Source: Lysinibacillus sphaericus OT4b.31
Lineage (GTDB): Bacteria > Bacillota > Bacilli > Bacillales_A > Planococcaceae
NCBI RefSeq assembly: GCF_000392615.1
Contig: NZ_KB933398.1
Span: 3,633,204 to 3,697,203, forward strand
Length of the DNA: 64,000 nt
Direction of reading: 5' to 3'
The notes under the pieces are model-generated. The model saw only the letters and a program-made list of their open reading frames with translations, was not told the DNA's origin and made no database searches. Made by a program: the position numbers and the translations under genes. Each line of letters opens with the position of its first letter. Position 1 is the stretch's first letter. Positions 51,145 to 60,372 of this stretch are shown piece by piece.

Positions 51145-51771
51145 TTATGCGTTTACAGTTTGAAGAGATTGCGCAACTTTTTTCACTGCTTCTAAACCAG
51201 TTGCAATAATTTCCTGTGCTTTGTCTTGTGATGCATTATGTCCTTCAATAATTACTTCTTCGATAATTTCCATACCAAATACGCCACCTACTACATTTTT
51301 GATGTAGTTAACAGACATTTCCATCGGTTGTGCTTCTGGTGCTGAATAGTAGCCACCACGAGCATTTAAAATGATAGCTTTTTTATCATTCATTAAGCTA
51401 ACTAGTTGACCTTTTTCGCCATATTTGAAAGTGAAACCAGCTTGATATACATAATCAATGAAAGTTTGTAAAGTAGCTGGGATTGTTAAGTTCCAAAGTG
51501 GGAAAGCAAAAACTACAACATCAGCTGCAGTTAACGCGTCCATTGCTTTTTGTTTTGCAGCTAAAATGCGTGACTCAATGTCAGTTAATTCTTCGCCGTT
51601 TTGTAATTTACCGTAAGCGTTGAATAGATCTTGACCGAAGTACGGCATATCTTCAACGAATACGTCGAAAGTCGTTACATCTACGCCTTGTAGGTTTTCC
51701 ATGAAAGTGTCATACATTTTTGTTGAGATACCGTCTGGGCGGTTATTTGCTTTTACTACTAATACGTTCAT
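51145..51771 (-). CDS. azoR: FMN-dependent NADH-azoreductase (quinone reductase)
   Basis: A 208-residue flavodoxin-fold enzyme that reduces quinones and azo compounds by two-electron transfer. It starts MNVLVVKANNRPDGISTKMY; FPLWNLTIPATLQTFIDYVYQAGFTFKYG and LNARGGYYSAP form the FMN site. AAGGAGAAA precedes the ATG. The promoter overlaps an MhqR-type operator, so it is the counterpart of B. subtilis azoR2 rather than azoR1. Confidence 0.94.
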   Translation of the reverse strand: MNVLVVKANNRPDGISTKMYDTFMENLQGVDVTTFDVFVEDMPYFGQDLFNAYGKLQNGEELTDIESRILAAKQKAMDALTAADVVVFAFPLWNLTIPATLQTFIDYVYQAGFTFKYGEKGQLVSLMNDKKAIILNARGGYYSAPEAQPMEMSVNYIKNVVGGVFGMEIIEEVIIEGHNASQDKAQEIIATGLEAVKKVAQSLQTVNA

Positions 51772-51803
51772 TATATAATTTCTCCTTAGTTTTCCAACAT
51801 TAT

Positions 51804-51857
51804 TATCTCGAATTCAAGATATATGAATATATTAAAAAACATCTTTTAAAAAGTCAA
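51804..51857 (-). promoter_or_regulatory. azoR promoter and MhqR-type operator
   Basis: Minus-strand -35 TTGACT (51857-51852), 17-bp spacer, -10 TAATAT (51834-51829). Immediately downstream is TATCTTGAATTCGAGATA (51821-51804), a near-perfect palindrome. It matches the MhqR operator core TATCTCGAATTCGAGATA at all but one base (recalled consensus). Confidence 0.85.
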
Positions 51858-51950
51858 CGCTAATAGTCTCATACTTTTGACTGAAATGCCTACTTCCTTT
51901 TATTCACCTTCTAAATTAGTGATGTCGTTTAATGCTGTGCACCACACGCA

Positions 51951-51985
51951 AAAATACTCAGGCTCACGTTACTCGAGCCTGAGTA
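51951..51985 (-). terminator. terminator after DsbA-family gene
   Basis: TACTCAGGCTC at 51955-51965 pairs exactly with GAGCCTGAGTA at 51975-51985; a short T-run follows on the minus strand. Confidence 0.88.
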
Positions 51986-52030
51986 CCTTTGCATCAGCAG
52001 AAGTTTACATCCTACGTTTATTGAGTAAAA

Positions 52031-52738
52031 TTAAAACTCGCAGCTTTCATCAGTACATACACCAGCATTTGAAAAGCCTGTCATCTGCAATCCTGGTTGT
52101 AAGCCTTCTTCTTCCGCTACTTTACGTAAAGTGTCTTCAAAAACTTCCTGCGGTTGCGCACCTGAAATGCCATATTTACGATTTATAACGAAAAATGGTA
52201 CTCCTCGTACACCAAGTTGTAGTCCTTCTTGAATATCTTCCTCAACATCAGAAGCAAATACATCACTAGTAAGAACGTTCTCTACTGCCTTACGTTCAAG
52301 ACCTAATTGCTCAGCAATGTCAATCAATACGTCATCATGACTAATACGTTTCGCCTCAATGAAGTAGCCATGTAGTAAGGCCTCAACAAGTGCTGGCGCT
52401 TTTCCTTGTTGTTGTGCCCACTTTACAAGTCGATGTGCCTTTAACGTGTTTTCTTCCATTAGGTTGTCAAAATTATAGTCCAGTCCTACTTCTTTAGCAC
52501 GAGCTGCTACACCTTGCGTCATTTCCTTCGCCTTATCTACTGTCATACTGTATTTTTTTGCTAAGGATTCATACGTAGAAACATTCGTATCCATAGGTGT
52601 TGTTGGGTCAAGTTGGTAACTTTTATAAACAAGCTCCACCTGACCATCAAAACCCGTATCCTGAAGCGCCTTTTCTAATTGCTTTTTGCCAATATAACAA
52701 AATGGGCAAACATAATCTGACCATATTTCAATTTTCAT
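52031..52738 (-). CDS. DsbA-family oxidoreductase, FrnE-like
   Basis: A 235-residue thioredoxin-fold protein with active site CPFC in WSDYVCPFCYIGKKQL, a helical insertion, and the cis-Pro region GVRGVPFFVINRKYGISGAQ. This is the FrnE/YwbO group of cytoplasmic thiol oxidoreductases. A second Cys pair (CTDESC) closes the C-terminus. No signal peptide. AGGAG lies 11 nt before the ATG. A role in thiol stress fits its neighbours azoR and the Rieske oxidoreductase. Confidence 0.9.
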   Translation of the reverse strand: MKIEIWSDYVCPFCYIGKKQLEKALQDTGFDGQVELVYKSYQLDPTTPMDTNVSTYESLAKKYSMTVDKAKEMTQGVAARAKEVGLDYNFDNLMEENTLKAHRLVKWAQQQGKAPALVEALLHGYFIEAKRISHDDVLIDIAEQLGLERKAVENVLTSDVFASDVEEDIQEGLQLGVRGVPFFVINRKYGISGAQPQEVFEDTLRKVAEEEGLQPGLQMTGFSNAGVCTDESCEF

Positions 52739-52864
52739 AAATGTTCACTCTCCTTTTGCTACATTGTATCGACACTATACATTCCTAAGCAATTTTTCTG
52801 CTTCATTGCATAAATTTTCAAATCAATCTCCATACTGAGCTTAAAAACAATGTGAGGGTTATGT

Positions 52865-54244
52865 ATGACACAATCTCTTTGGCTTGCAACGAGCGAGTCT
52901 GTCTCCTTGCCATCTCTAACTGATTCTACTACATGTGATGTTTGTATTATTGGTGGAGGTTTGACTGGACTATATACTGCCTATGTTTTAGCAAAAGCAG
53001 GTGTGGATGTGGTACTGCTCGAAGCAAATTCCCATATCAGTCATGGTACAACTGGTCATTCAACAGGAAAATTAACAGCACAGCATGGCTTAGTATACGC
53101 AAATATTATGGAAAAACTTTCAGTAGAAGATGCGCGGCTCTATTATCAACTAAATCAGCTCGCTGTTGAGAAAGCCTTACAGATACTGCCCAAGGAATCC
53201 ATTCAACAAGTAGATTCGTTGCTTTATTGTCAAACGAAGGAAGGCTATAAACAATTATTAAATGAATGGAATGCCTATAAGGTTTTGAATATTAAGGCGA
53301 AAATCACCTCAGATACGGAACTACCCTTCTCTATTACAAAAGCACTTAGCATTTCGCAACAAGCGCAAATAAACCCTGTGGCCGTTTGTAACTTTTTAGT
53401 GAAAAAGGCATTATCAATGGGTGCAAGATTGTATGCCAACACACGCGTCCAGCAATTACGTCTGCCACAAAATGACTTACATACCGAAAATAATATGTCG
53501 GTTCAATATAATAAGCTTATTTTGGGGACGCACTATCCGATTGAGGCCTTCAAAGGTCTACAACTATTTAAACTCTCAAATAGTCGCTCTTATATGGTCG
53601 CTAGCAAAATTTCAGATACATTCCATGGGCAATATTTATCGGTCGATTTTCCTTCGCGTTCTATTCGAACTGCAACCATTAATGATGAACACTATATACT
53701 ACTTGGAGGCGCTAATCATACCGCTGGGCAAACAACAAATACCGAGCCTTTTTATGACGCTATACAAAATGAAATGCAAGAGCACTTCGAACGAGAGCCT
53801 CTTTATAGGTGGTCAGCACAAGATATCGAAACACCAGATATGATACCTTATGTAGGCAACATTACACAGTCCTTACCAAATGTCTTCATCGCTACTGGTT
53901 ATAGAAAATGGGGAATCTCCAATTCTTTTGTGGCGGGAGATTTACTATCTGCGCTTATTACAGGAACACAGGCTGAGGATGGAGCAACTGCACTTTATGC
54001 ACCTTCGCGTACGAAATTTGGTGCTCAGTTTATGCAAATGCTAAAGGTTGGAGGCTTCGTTGCAAAGGAATTTGTAACAGGCTATGTCAAGCACGCTAAC
54101 GCACCGACCTGTACACATTTAGGCTGTAAAACAAAATGGAATAATGCAGATGAAACATGGGATTGTCCTTGTCATGGCTCACGCTTTAATGCTCAAGGGG
54201 AAGTCCTTGAAGGCCCTGCTGTCTTTCCACTTAAGCTAGAATAG
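52865..54244 (+). CDS. FAD-dependent oxidoreductase with C-terminal Rieske domain
   Basis: A 459-residue two-domain protein resembling B. subtilis YhfW. The N-terminal DAO-type FAD domain has CDVCIIGGGLTGLYTAYVLAKAG and HGTTGHSTGKLTAQHG. The C-terminal Rieske domain begins near residue 400, with cluster ligands in CTHLGC and CPCHGSRF. The substrate is unknown; the fusion suggests electron transfer from an amine or amino-acid oxidation to a carrier. GAGGG lies 6 nt before the ATG at 52865. Confidence 0.9.
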   Translation: MTQSLWLATSESVSLPSLTDSTTCDVCIIGGGLTGLYTAYVLAKAGVDVVLLEANSHISHGTTGHSTGKLTAQHGLVYANIMEKLSVEDARLYYQLNQLAVEKALQILPKESIQQVDSLLYCQTKEGYKQLLNEWNAYKVLNIKAKITSDTELPFSITKALSISQQAQINPVAVCNFLVKKALSMGARLYANTRVQQLRLPQNDLHTENNMSVQYNKLILGTHYPIEAFKGLQLFKLSNSRSYMVASKISDTFHGQYLSVDFPSRSIRTATINDEHYILLGGANHTAGQTTNTEPFYDAIQNEMQEHFEREPLYRWSAQDIETPDMIPYVGNITQSLPNVFIATGYRKWGISNSFVAGDLLSALITGTQAEDGATALYAPSRTKFGAQFMQMLKVGGFVAKEFVTGYVKHANAPTCTHLGCKTKWNNADETWDCPCHGSRFNAQGEVLEGPAVFPLKLE

Positions 54245-54246
54245 CA

Positions 54247-54288
54247 AAAAGGGGTGTCTCAAATGACTTTTGAGACACCCCTTTTCTG
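54247..54288 (+). terminator. terminator after Rieske oxidoreductase
   Basis: A perfect 17-bp stem (54247-54263 with 54269-54285; core GGGGTGTCTCAAA / TTTGAGACACCCC) with a 5-nt loop and a short T-run. Confidence 0.95.
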
Positions 54289-54396
54289 TATCGATAGCGT
54301 AGCGGCAGATACATAGTTGGGCTAAAACCGCTTGTTTTTCAGAGAATATTACTATCTAAATTTCTTATTTTTGACTTATTGGACAACCTTTTTTTA

Positions 54397-55323
54397 TTAT
54401 TTCAATGCGTCCGTTAATACTGGTACAATTTGTTTTTTACGTGATACAACACCTGGTAATACCACGCGATTGTTCACAAGTTCTGCGCCAAAACCTTGGG
54501 CAGCAGCTTGTGCCACTTGCCCAATAGCTACCGCTGTGGAATCATTGTTTAAAATATCTGTTACAACAAAGAAGAATAAATCTAAACCATTTTCAGCAAC
54601 ATTCTTATTTAATAAAATCTCTAACTCTTCTTGACGTCCCAGTACATCATCAATATCGACAGCATTTACTTGCGCAACTACTGATTTATATTCCCCAAAT
54701 TGGAACTCTTTTGCGTCTAGAGATAAAAGATCTTCTAATGATTTATCTGAAAGGTCTGCGCCAGCTTTAAGCATTGCTAAACCATATTCTGCTACATTAA
54801 CACCTGCAATTTTAGCTAGCTCTTCACCCGCTTTCACGTCCTGCTCAGTGCACGTAGGTGATTTGAATAATAATGTATCTGAAACGATGGCAGAAAGCAT
54901 TAAACCTGCAATATTCGCTGGTACCCCTACACCGTTTTCTTTAAAGATTTTATTTAAGATAGTTGCTGTACAACCAACGGGCTCTGCACGGTAATATAAT
55001 GGATCTGCTGTTTGGAAGTTTGCAATACGATGGTGATCAATTACTTCGGTAATTTGTACTTCTTCAATACCATCAGCTGATTGTTGGAATTCGTTGTGGT
55101 CTACAAGAATTACCTTTTCAGTTTCTCCTACTACTGATGTGATTAATCGAGGTGCTGCAAAATCGAATTTATCTAATGCAAACTTTGTTTCGTTGTTCAA
55201 CTCACCTAGACGTACTGCTTCAGCATTCTCACCAATTTGTTGTTTTAAATAGGCATATACAATAGCAGATGTAATGGTATCTGTATCTGGATTTTTATGT
55301 CCAAAAACTAAAACTTTACTCAT
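54397..55323 (-). CDS. ppaC: Manganese-dependent inorganic pyrophosphatase
   Basis: A 308-residue family II pyrophosphatase of the DHH superfamily. Metal-binding motifs are [10 protein letters not shown] (His9, Asp13, Asp15 type), VDHNEFQQS and DHH at residues 96-98; the DHHA2 C-terminal domain ends with [15 protein letters not shown]. It removes PPi from biosynthesis. AGGAGG precedes the ATG. Mn dependence connects it loosely with MntR. Confidence 0.97.
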   Translation of the reverse strand: MSKVLVFGHKNPDTDTITSAIVYAYLKQQIGENAEAVRLGELNNETKFALDKFDFAAPRLITSVVGETEKVILVDHNEFQQSADGIEEVQITEVIDHHRIANFQTADPLYYRAEPVGCTATILNKIFKENGVGVPANIAGLMLSAIVSDTLLFKSPTCTEQDVKAGEELAKIAGVNVAEYGLAMLKAGADLSDKSLEDLLSLDAKEFQFGEYKSVVAQVNAVDIDDVLGRQEELEILLNKNVAENGLDLFFFVVTDILNNDSTAVAIGQVAQAAAQGFGAELVNNRVVLPGVVSRKKQIVPVLTDALK

Positions 55324-55666
55324 TGAAATGATTCCTCCTAAATGGCTATTACAATTTTATTTTTATTCTATCATACCTTTTGACATAAAATTATATAAAG
55401 TAAAACTTTAATAGGGTTTTTCAATATGTATACTAGCTCATCTTGGTGCCTTATTGAGAGACATAAACTCTAGTATTTCTCCCTTTCAAATATTTTATCT
55501 ATTTTTTACCATCCATCATTTTACATTTAATATAGAAAACAGGTTTTTACTTAAAATTTATTCAAACAAATAGATATATAGTTGCGTTTTGTTATTCAAG
55601 AAACCATAATTTTATGCTATTATCATGTAGTCTATATGTTAGGAAATACAGGAAATGGGGATTACG
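55324..55666. other. divergent spacer, ppaC / DUF7662-GNAT
   Basis: About 340 bp of AT-rich DNA holding the ppaC and acetyltransferase promoters. I see no gene, hairpin or repeat in it. Confidence 0.5.
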
Positions 55667-56470
55667 ATGACGAAGAAGATGGAAAAAAAGTATATTCCTT
55701 TAGCAAGCTATTTTGAAGTAGCTTCGCAACAAGACATAACTTTATCGTTTAACGCACTAGAAAACATTATGGGGCAATCCTTACCCAATGCGGCTTATTT
55801 GAATAAGAGCTGGTGGAAAAAAACAAAGCCTCCCCTCTCTCATTATTTATCATGGACAAATGCAGGATACTATGTCATTGATGTCAAACTTGGAACAAGT
55901 GTCACTTTCTCTCGCAATCAAGTGAAGGCCTCATCAAGCGATATTTCTGAAAATAATGAAAATCCTTCCGCTTACATAATCCGAGCGATTGAAGCACCGG
56001 ATGCTAGAGCATTTATTCTTTTACAAGAAGAAATCTTTCAGCAAACCGACTTTATGTATAATGAGCAAAATGAGTTAGATTTAACTGTACAGCAGCTTCG
56101 TAAAAATTTAGCCTATTGGAAACAATTAAAAAACCGCACAATTTTGTTGTGCGTTTTAAATGGTCTATTTGCTGGTTATGCCGTTATTCATGGTAGTAAG
56201 CATTCTAAAGCCAAACATGTGGCTTCTGTTCGTCTCGCAGTCAAGGAAGAGCATCAGCAAAAAGGCATTGGCTCTTCACTGATGAAAGCAGTCGAAAACT
56301 GGTCCATACAGCGAGATATTTCACGCTTAGAATTATCTGTTATGGAACATAATGACGTTGCTATCAATCTGTTTAAGAAGTTAGATTTTCAACATGAAGG
56401 CACTCGCCAAAACGCCATTAAACTAAATAACTCTTTTTTCAATGAGTATATTATGAGTAAAATTATATAA
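55667..56470 (+). CDS. DUF7662-GNAT fusion acetyltransferase
   Basis: A 267-residue fusion. The N-terminal about 85 residues (YIPLASYFEVASQ, TLSFNALENIMGQSLPNAAY, KSWWKK, LSWTNAGYYV) match the small domain with the LP..A...WW...AGW pattern (DUF7662, from memory). After a polar linker comes a GNAT domain, with acetyl-CoA loop VKEEHQQKGIGSSLMKAVEN and ELSVMEHNDVAINLFKKLDF. The N-terminal domain may bind a target or nucleic acid. I prefer the ATG at 55667 (GGGGA upstream) over 55655. Confidence 0.82.
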   Translation: MTKKMEKKYIPLASYFEVASQQDITLSFNALENIMGQSLPNAAYLNKSWWKKTKPPLSHYLSWTNAGYYVIDVKLGTSVTFSRNQVKASSSDISENNENPSAYIIRAIEAPDARAFILLQEEIFQQTDFMYNEQNELDLTVQQLRKNLAYWKQLKNRTILLCVLNGLFAGYAVIHGSKHSKAKHVASVRLAVKEEHQQKGIGSSLMKAVENWSIQRDISRLELSVMEHNDVAINLFKKLDFQHEGTRQNAIKLNNSFFNEYIMSKII

Positions 56471-56481
56471 CCTATTTTTCA

Positions 56482-56519
56482 CAAGCCTCCAAAGGTGCTT
56501 ATCTACTAGAGGAGGCTTG
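56482..56519 (+). terminator. hairpin after DUF7662-GNAT gene
   Basis: CAAGCCTCC at 56482-56490 pairs with GGAGGCTTG at 56511-56519. No U-tract follows, so it is a weak terminator candidate. Confidence 0.45.
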
Positions 56520-56631
56520 CCCAATTATCTTACCTGTCGTTTAAAGAACGAATGCTCGAAAATAGTTTTACGCTGCTCATAGATTATCCATAGAAAAAGG
56601 TATCGCTTCTTAATCTATGCGATGTATGCTA

Positions 56632-57501
56632 TCAAAACAACACTTGCTTTTCTCTTGCTGCATCTAAGAATAATAAATTATTCTCCACTTGCTCATATGA
56701 ATGCTGGTATTGATCGTATTGTGCTTTATCGTGACTGACCATTTCTTCTATCAATGCATGCATAAACGAAAACAGCACTGGCACAATATCGAGTGAAGAT
56801 TGGTTCTTCATGCCAAGTGCAAATAATGCATTTGCATATTCTCTTATTGGTGACAAGGCTGATCCTGTAATCGCAATAACTCTTACCTTTTTCATCTTCG
56901 CAATTTCTACGATTGTTTTTACATCGTTTGTATGCTTATCACACGCAAAGACGATTAACGTCGTGCGTTCACCAATACTATTAATTTGTTGCACAATATC
57001 TTCGGAATCTGTGCGCAATTGCTTAACGTTTGGTCGTAAGGTTTTCAACGTATATGATAACCAGTTTGCAATCGAAGCCGATTGACGAGCACCCAGTATA
57101 TAAATGGTATCAGCTTCATGCATCCATTTTGAGCTTTTCTGAAGCATGTTATCGTTAATAAGATGAATAGTATCTTGAATATTTTGTATATCACGCTGCA
57201 TGACCTTACTAAAGCTAGTGTTCTTCTGCTTAGTGGATGTATATGTAGCTTGAAGATGCGCTCCATCATTTTGAGACATTAAATAACTTCTGATTTCCTC
57301 TTGAAGCTCAACATAACCTGACAAATCCATGGCATAACAAAAACGTATAACTGTCGATTCACTAACATTAGCCTGTCTTCCAACTTCAGCCGCACCATTA
57401 GCAATAACAACTGTCGGATTATCCGTTACAAACTGTGCAACTTTTCGTTGCCCCTTGGACAGTCTTATAAATTTCCTCTTTATATTTTCATTTATACTCA
57501 T
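56632..57501 (-). CDS. RpiR/MurR-family regulator with SIS domain
   Basis: A 289-residue regulator. The N-terminal HTH_6 domain has LSKGQRKVAQFVTDNPTVV and AAEVGRQANVSESTVIRFC. The C-terminal SIS sugar-phosphate-binding domain (about residues 125-260) has DTIYILGARQSASIANWLSYTL and VIAITGSALSPIREYAN. The effector is probably a phosphosugar or similar; the regulated genes are not evident, since niaP next door is not a sugar gene. The start is at 57501; a 35-codon extension upstream has no ribosome site. Confidence 0.88.
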   Translation of the reverse strand: MSINENIKRKFIRLSKGQRKVAQFVTDNPTVVIANGAAEVGRQANVSESTVIRFCYAMDLSGYVELQEEIRSYLMSQNDGAHLQATYTSTKQKNTSFSKVMQRDIQNIQDTIHLINDNMLQKSSKWMHEADTIYILGARQSASIANWLSYTLKTLRPNVKQLRTDSEDIVQQINSIGERTTLIVFACDKHTNDVKTIVEIAKMKKVRVIAITGSALSPIREYANALFALGMKNQSSLDIVPVLFSFMHALIEEMVSHDKAQYDQYQHSYEQVENNLLFLDAAREKQVLF

Positions 57502-57834
57502 TCCTAACAACCTTTCTTTCAAAGAAATTATCACGAATGGAGATTGTTTTCTATGGACTCTAAATTCGATTAAAAATACAGTATCACGATTACAATTTGA
57601 ATACAATGACTTTTCAGAAAAATCTTTAATGCTTTAAATCGCTAATATAGTAGTTCGTAATAAAATGACATAGATTCGTACTATTTTCTTTACTCACATT
57701 ATAAAATCGAAAACAGCAATGGAGAGCAGTCAATGATTTGAATAGAATGTTGTTTCAACTTTCCTGTTTGACTCAGTAATACCTGTGAATCACGCCATTC
57801 TGGTTCAACTACCAATCAATAAACTAATTATGAA
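57502..57834. other. intergenic, no feature seen
   Basis: About 330 bp between the niaP terminator and the RpiR gene. It presumably contains the RpiR-gene promoter; no gene or repeat recognised. Confidence 0.45.
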
Positions 57835-57868
57835 TAAAAAAATGCCTTGAATCCTTAGTGAATTCAAG
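57835..57868 (-). terminator. terminator after niaP
   Basis: CTTGAAT at 57846-57852 pairs with ATTCAAG at 57862-57868. A seven-T run follows on the minus strand after a short GCA segment. Confidence 0.8.
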
Positions 57869-57885
57869 ACACTTTTATTCTTTTA

Positions 57886-59115
57886 TTATTGTAATTCTGT
57901 TTGTTTTGTTTCAGTACCTAACAAGATTACTCCGATGACACCGATAATAATCGCTCCACAGAAAATAGCAAAGATAAAGCCAATATCATAACCCGCAGTT
58001 AACATAGAGCCGACTAATAAGGGACCAAAAATACCACCAATGCGTCCTACTGCTGCAGCCATACCTGCACCTGTACCACGAATAATTGCTGGGTACTGCT
58101 CTGGTGTGTAAGCATAAAGTGCACCCCATGCTCCTAAATTAAAGAAAGATAAAAACATGCCTGACGTCAAAAGCATTGCCATCGTTTCAGCATTACCGAA
58201 AATGAAAGCACTTACAGCTGTGCCAATTAAATAGGAAACAAGTACAAACTTCCGACCAAATTTTTCTATAAACCACGCTGCTGTAAAATAGCCCGGCAAT
58301 TGAGCTACTGTCATAATGAGAACATATTTAAAGCTTGTGATCATGTCAAAGCCTTTACCAACCATCACGCTAGGTAGCCATAAGAACATTCCATAATATG
58401 AAAATACAACCGTAAACCATAACAGCCAAAGCATCAATGTAGAGCGTGCATATTTTTTTGACCAGACCTCACGAATGTTTTGAAGAATGCTACGTTTTTT
58501 AGACTCAACCTTCACTGTAAACTGTGGTGAATCTGGTAAATGCCACCGAAGATAAATTGCATATAGTGCGGGTATTGCTGTTAACAGTAATGCTATACGC
58601 CAGCCCCATGTAGGAATGACAAAATAAGAAATGAGGGCAGCGATTAACCAACCCGCAGCCCAAAAACTTTCGAGCAAGACAACCACTCTGCCACGTTCTT
58701 TCGCTTCAACACTCTCTGACACAAGTGTTGATGCAACTGGTAATTCCCCACCAAGCCCCATACCTACTAAAAAGCGTAGTGCCATAAAAGCGACTAGTGT
58801 TGATGTAAACGCAGATAAACCACTTGCAATTGAAAATAACACAAGCGTCCACATAAATATTTGCTTGCGCCCTACTTTATCGGCAAAAACACCGAAAACG
58901 AGTGCACCAACAGCCATCCCTATTGAGTTTATGCTACCAATCCAACCCATTTGACTCGAATTTAAACCCCAATCAACAGCTAAGGCTGCTATAACGAATG
59001 ATAAAATCCCGACGTCCATGGCATCGAAAAGCCAACCTACTCCTGCTACGCCCAAAAGCTTATTTCGAGAAATGGATTGTTGTGACTTATTAGTTGTACC
59101 AGTATTTGTTGTCAT
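57886..59115 (-). CDS. niaP: Niacin permease NiaP (MFS)
   Basis: A 409-residue, 12-span MFS transporter. It is nearly co-linear with B. subtilis NiaP/YceI, including NKLLGVAGVGWLFDAMDVGI, GMGLGGELPVASTLVSE, GRVVVLLESFWAAGWL and the C-terminal GTETKQTEL. It imports nicotinate for NAD synthesis. The ATG at 59115 has AGGTGG 5 nt upstream. A good promoter lies at 59158-59186; no niacin-repressor (NiaR) site is recognised with confidence. Confidence 0.9.
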   Translation of the reverse strand: MTTNTGTTNKSQQSISRNKLLGVAGVGWLFDAMDVGILSFVIAALAVDWGLNSSQMGWIGSINSIGMAVGALVFGVFADKVGRKQIFMWTLVLFSIASGLSAFTSTLVAFMALRFLVGMGLGGELPVASTLVSESVEAKERGRVVVLLESFWAAGWLIAALISYFVIPTWGWRIALLLTAIPALYAIYLRWHLPDSPQFTVKVESKKRSILQNIREVWSKKYARSTLMLWLLWFTVVFSYYGMFLWLPSVMVGKGFDMITSFKYVLIMTVAQLPGYFTAAWFIEKFGRKFVLVSYLIGTAVSAFIFGNAETMAMLLTSGMFLSFFNLGAWGALYAYTPEQYPAIIRGTGAGMAAAVGRIGGIFGPLLVGSMLTAGYDIGFIFAIFCGAIIIGVIGVILLGTETKQTELQ

Positions 59116-59157
59116 CTTAACCACCTGTCTTTACAATTGACTTTACATCATGAGTTT

Positions 59158-59186
59158 ACTATACAGTTGTTTCAATTAAGTGACAA
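59158..59186 (-). promoter_or_regulatory. niaP promoter
   Basis: Minus strand TTGTCA (59186-59181), exactly 17 bp, TATAGT (59163-59158): a near-consensus sigma-A promoter about 40 nt upstream of niaP. Confidence 0.75.
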
Positions 59187-59232
59187 GTAAAATTCAAATG
59201 ACCGAATTGTTTCGACAATTTCTTAATTGCTA

Positions 59233-59262
59233 TTGAAAACATAGGGCCATTTGCGTTAAAAT
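59233..59262 (+). promoter_or_regulatory. Probable thrC promoter
   Basis: TTGAAA (59233-59238), 18-bp spacer, TAAAAT (59257-59262). A small hairpin GTTCTT/AAGAAC lies between it and the thrC ribosome site. No T-box leader is present. Confidence 0.6.
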
Positions 59263-59319
59263 GTCTTTTATACAAAAACAAATGTTCTTCCTATAAGAAC
59301 AAAAGGAGATCGTATCGTT

Positions 59320-60372
59320 ATGTGGAAAGGCCTTATTGAAGAATATAAACAATTTTTACCCGTAACAGAAAATACACCTGCTCTAACTTTAAATGAAGGC
59401 AATACGCCTCTTATACATTTAGTCAATCTATCTAAAAAAATTGGTATCGAGCTATATGGTAAAATTGAAGGTGCAAACCCAACCGGTTCTTTTAAAGACC
59501 GTGGTATGGTGTTTGCAGTTGCAAAAGCTATTGAAGACGGCAGCAAATGCGTTATTTGTGCATCTACTGGTAACACTTCAGCTGCTGCTGCTGCTTATGC
59601 AACTCGCGCAGGCATCCAATCAATTGTTGTTATCCCAAAAGGAAAAGTTGCACTTGGTAAATTAGCACAAGCAACAATGTACGGAGCAAAAATTATTGAA
59701 ATCGACGGTAACTTTGACGACGCATTAAATATTGTGCGCCAAGTGAGTGAAACAACACCAGTCGCACTAGTAAATTCAGTGAACCCTTACCGTATCGAAG
59801 GTCAAAAAACGGCTTCATTTGAAATTGTAGACGCTTTAGGTGCTGCACCAGACTATCTATGCATTCCAGTCGGTAACGCAGGGAATATCACTGCTTACTG
59901 GAAAGGCTTCAAAGAATATAACGATGCGAAAGGCTCTGGCTTACCAAAAATGTACGGTTTTGAAGCTGAAGGGGCTGCAGCGATTGTTAAAGGTGAGCCT
60001 ATTGCTAATCCAGAAACAGTAGCAACAGCCATCCGTATTGGTAATCCTGCAAGTTGGAAATATGCTGAAGCAGCACGTGATGAGTCTGGTGGCATTATTG
60101 ATTCTGTAACAGATGAAGAGATTTTAGCAGCTTACAAACTAATAGCGGGAACTGAAGGAATCTTTGTAGAGCCTGGTTCAGCAGCATCATTAGCGGGTGT
60201 CATCAAATCAGTCGAAAGTGGTAAGATTGCACAAGGCGCTAAAGTTGTCACAGTCTTTACTGGTAATGGCTTAAAAGATCCTGATACAGCAATGAACGTA
60301 TCAACAGTGGATGTTGTATCTCTTAAAAATGATGAAGAGGAAATTCGTAAATACATCGAGGGTGTACTATGA
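59320..60372 (+). CDS. thrC: Threonine synthase
   Basis: A 350-residue fold-type II PLP enzyme that converts O-phosphohomoserine to threonine. The PLP lysine is in [16 protein letters not shown] (about residue 58). Phosphate binding uses [17 protein letters not shown]. It is a short-form (Bacillus-type) enzyme. AGGAGA precedes the ATG. thrB overlaps by 4 nt (ATGA). The homoserine dehydrogenase gene hom, usually first in this operon, is not here. Confidence 0.97.
   Translation: MWKGLIEEYKQFLPVTENTPALTLNEGNTPLIHLVNLSKKIGIELYGKIEGANPTGSFKDRGMVFAVAKAIEDGSKCVICASTGNTSAAAAAYATRAGIQSIVVIPKGKVALGKLAQATMYGAKIIEIDGNFDDALNIVRQVSETTPVALVNSVNPYRIEGQKTASFEIVDALGAAPDYLCIPVGNAGNITAYWKGFKEYNDAKGSGLPKMYGFEAEGAAAIVKGEPIANPETVATAIRIGNPASWKYAEAARDESGGIIDSVTDEEILAAYKLIAGTEGIFVEPGSAASLAGVIKSVESGKIAQGAKVVTVFTGNGLKDPDTAMNVSTVDVVSLKNDEEEIRKYIEGVL

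Noticed and set aside
59125-59319. A T-box or other amino-acid leader before thrC.
   Set aside because: No specifier stem, T-box sequence or terminator/antiterminator pair; only a small hairpin.
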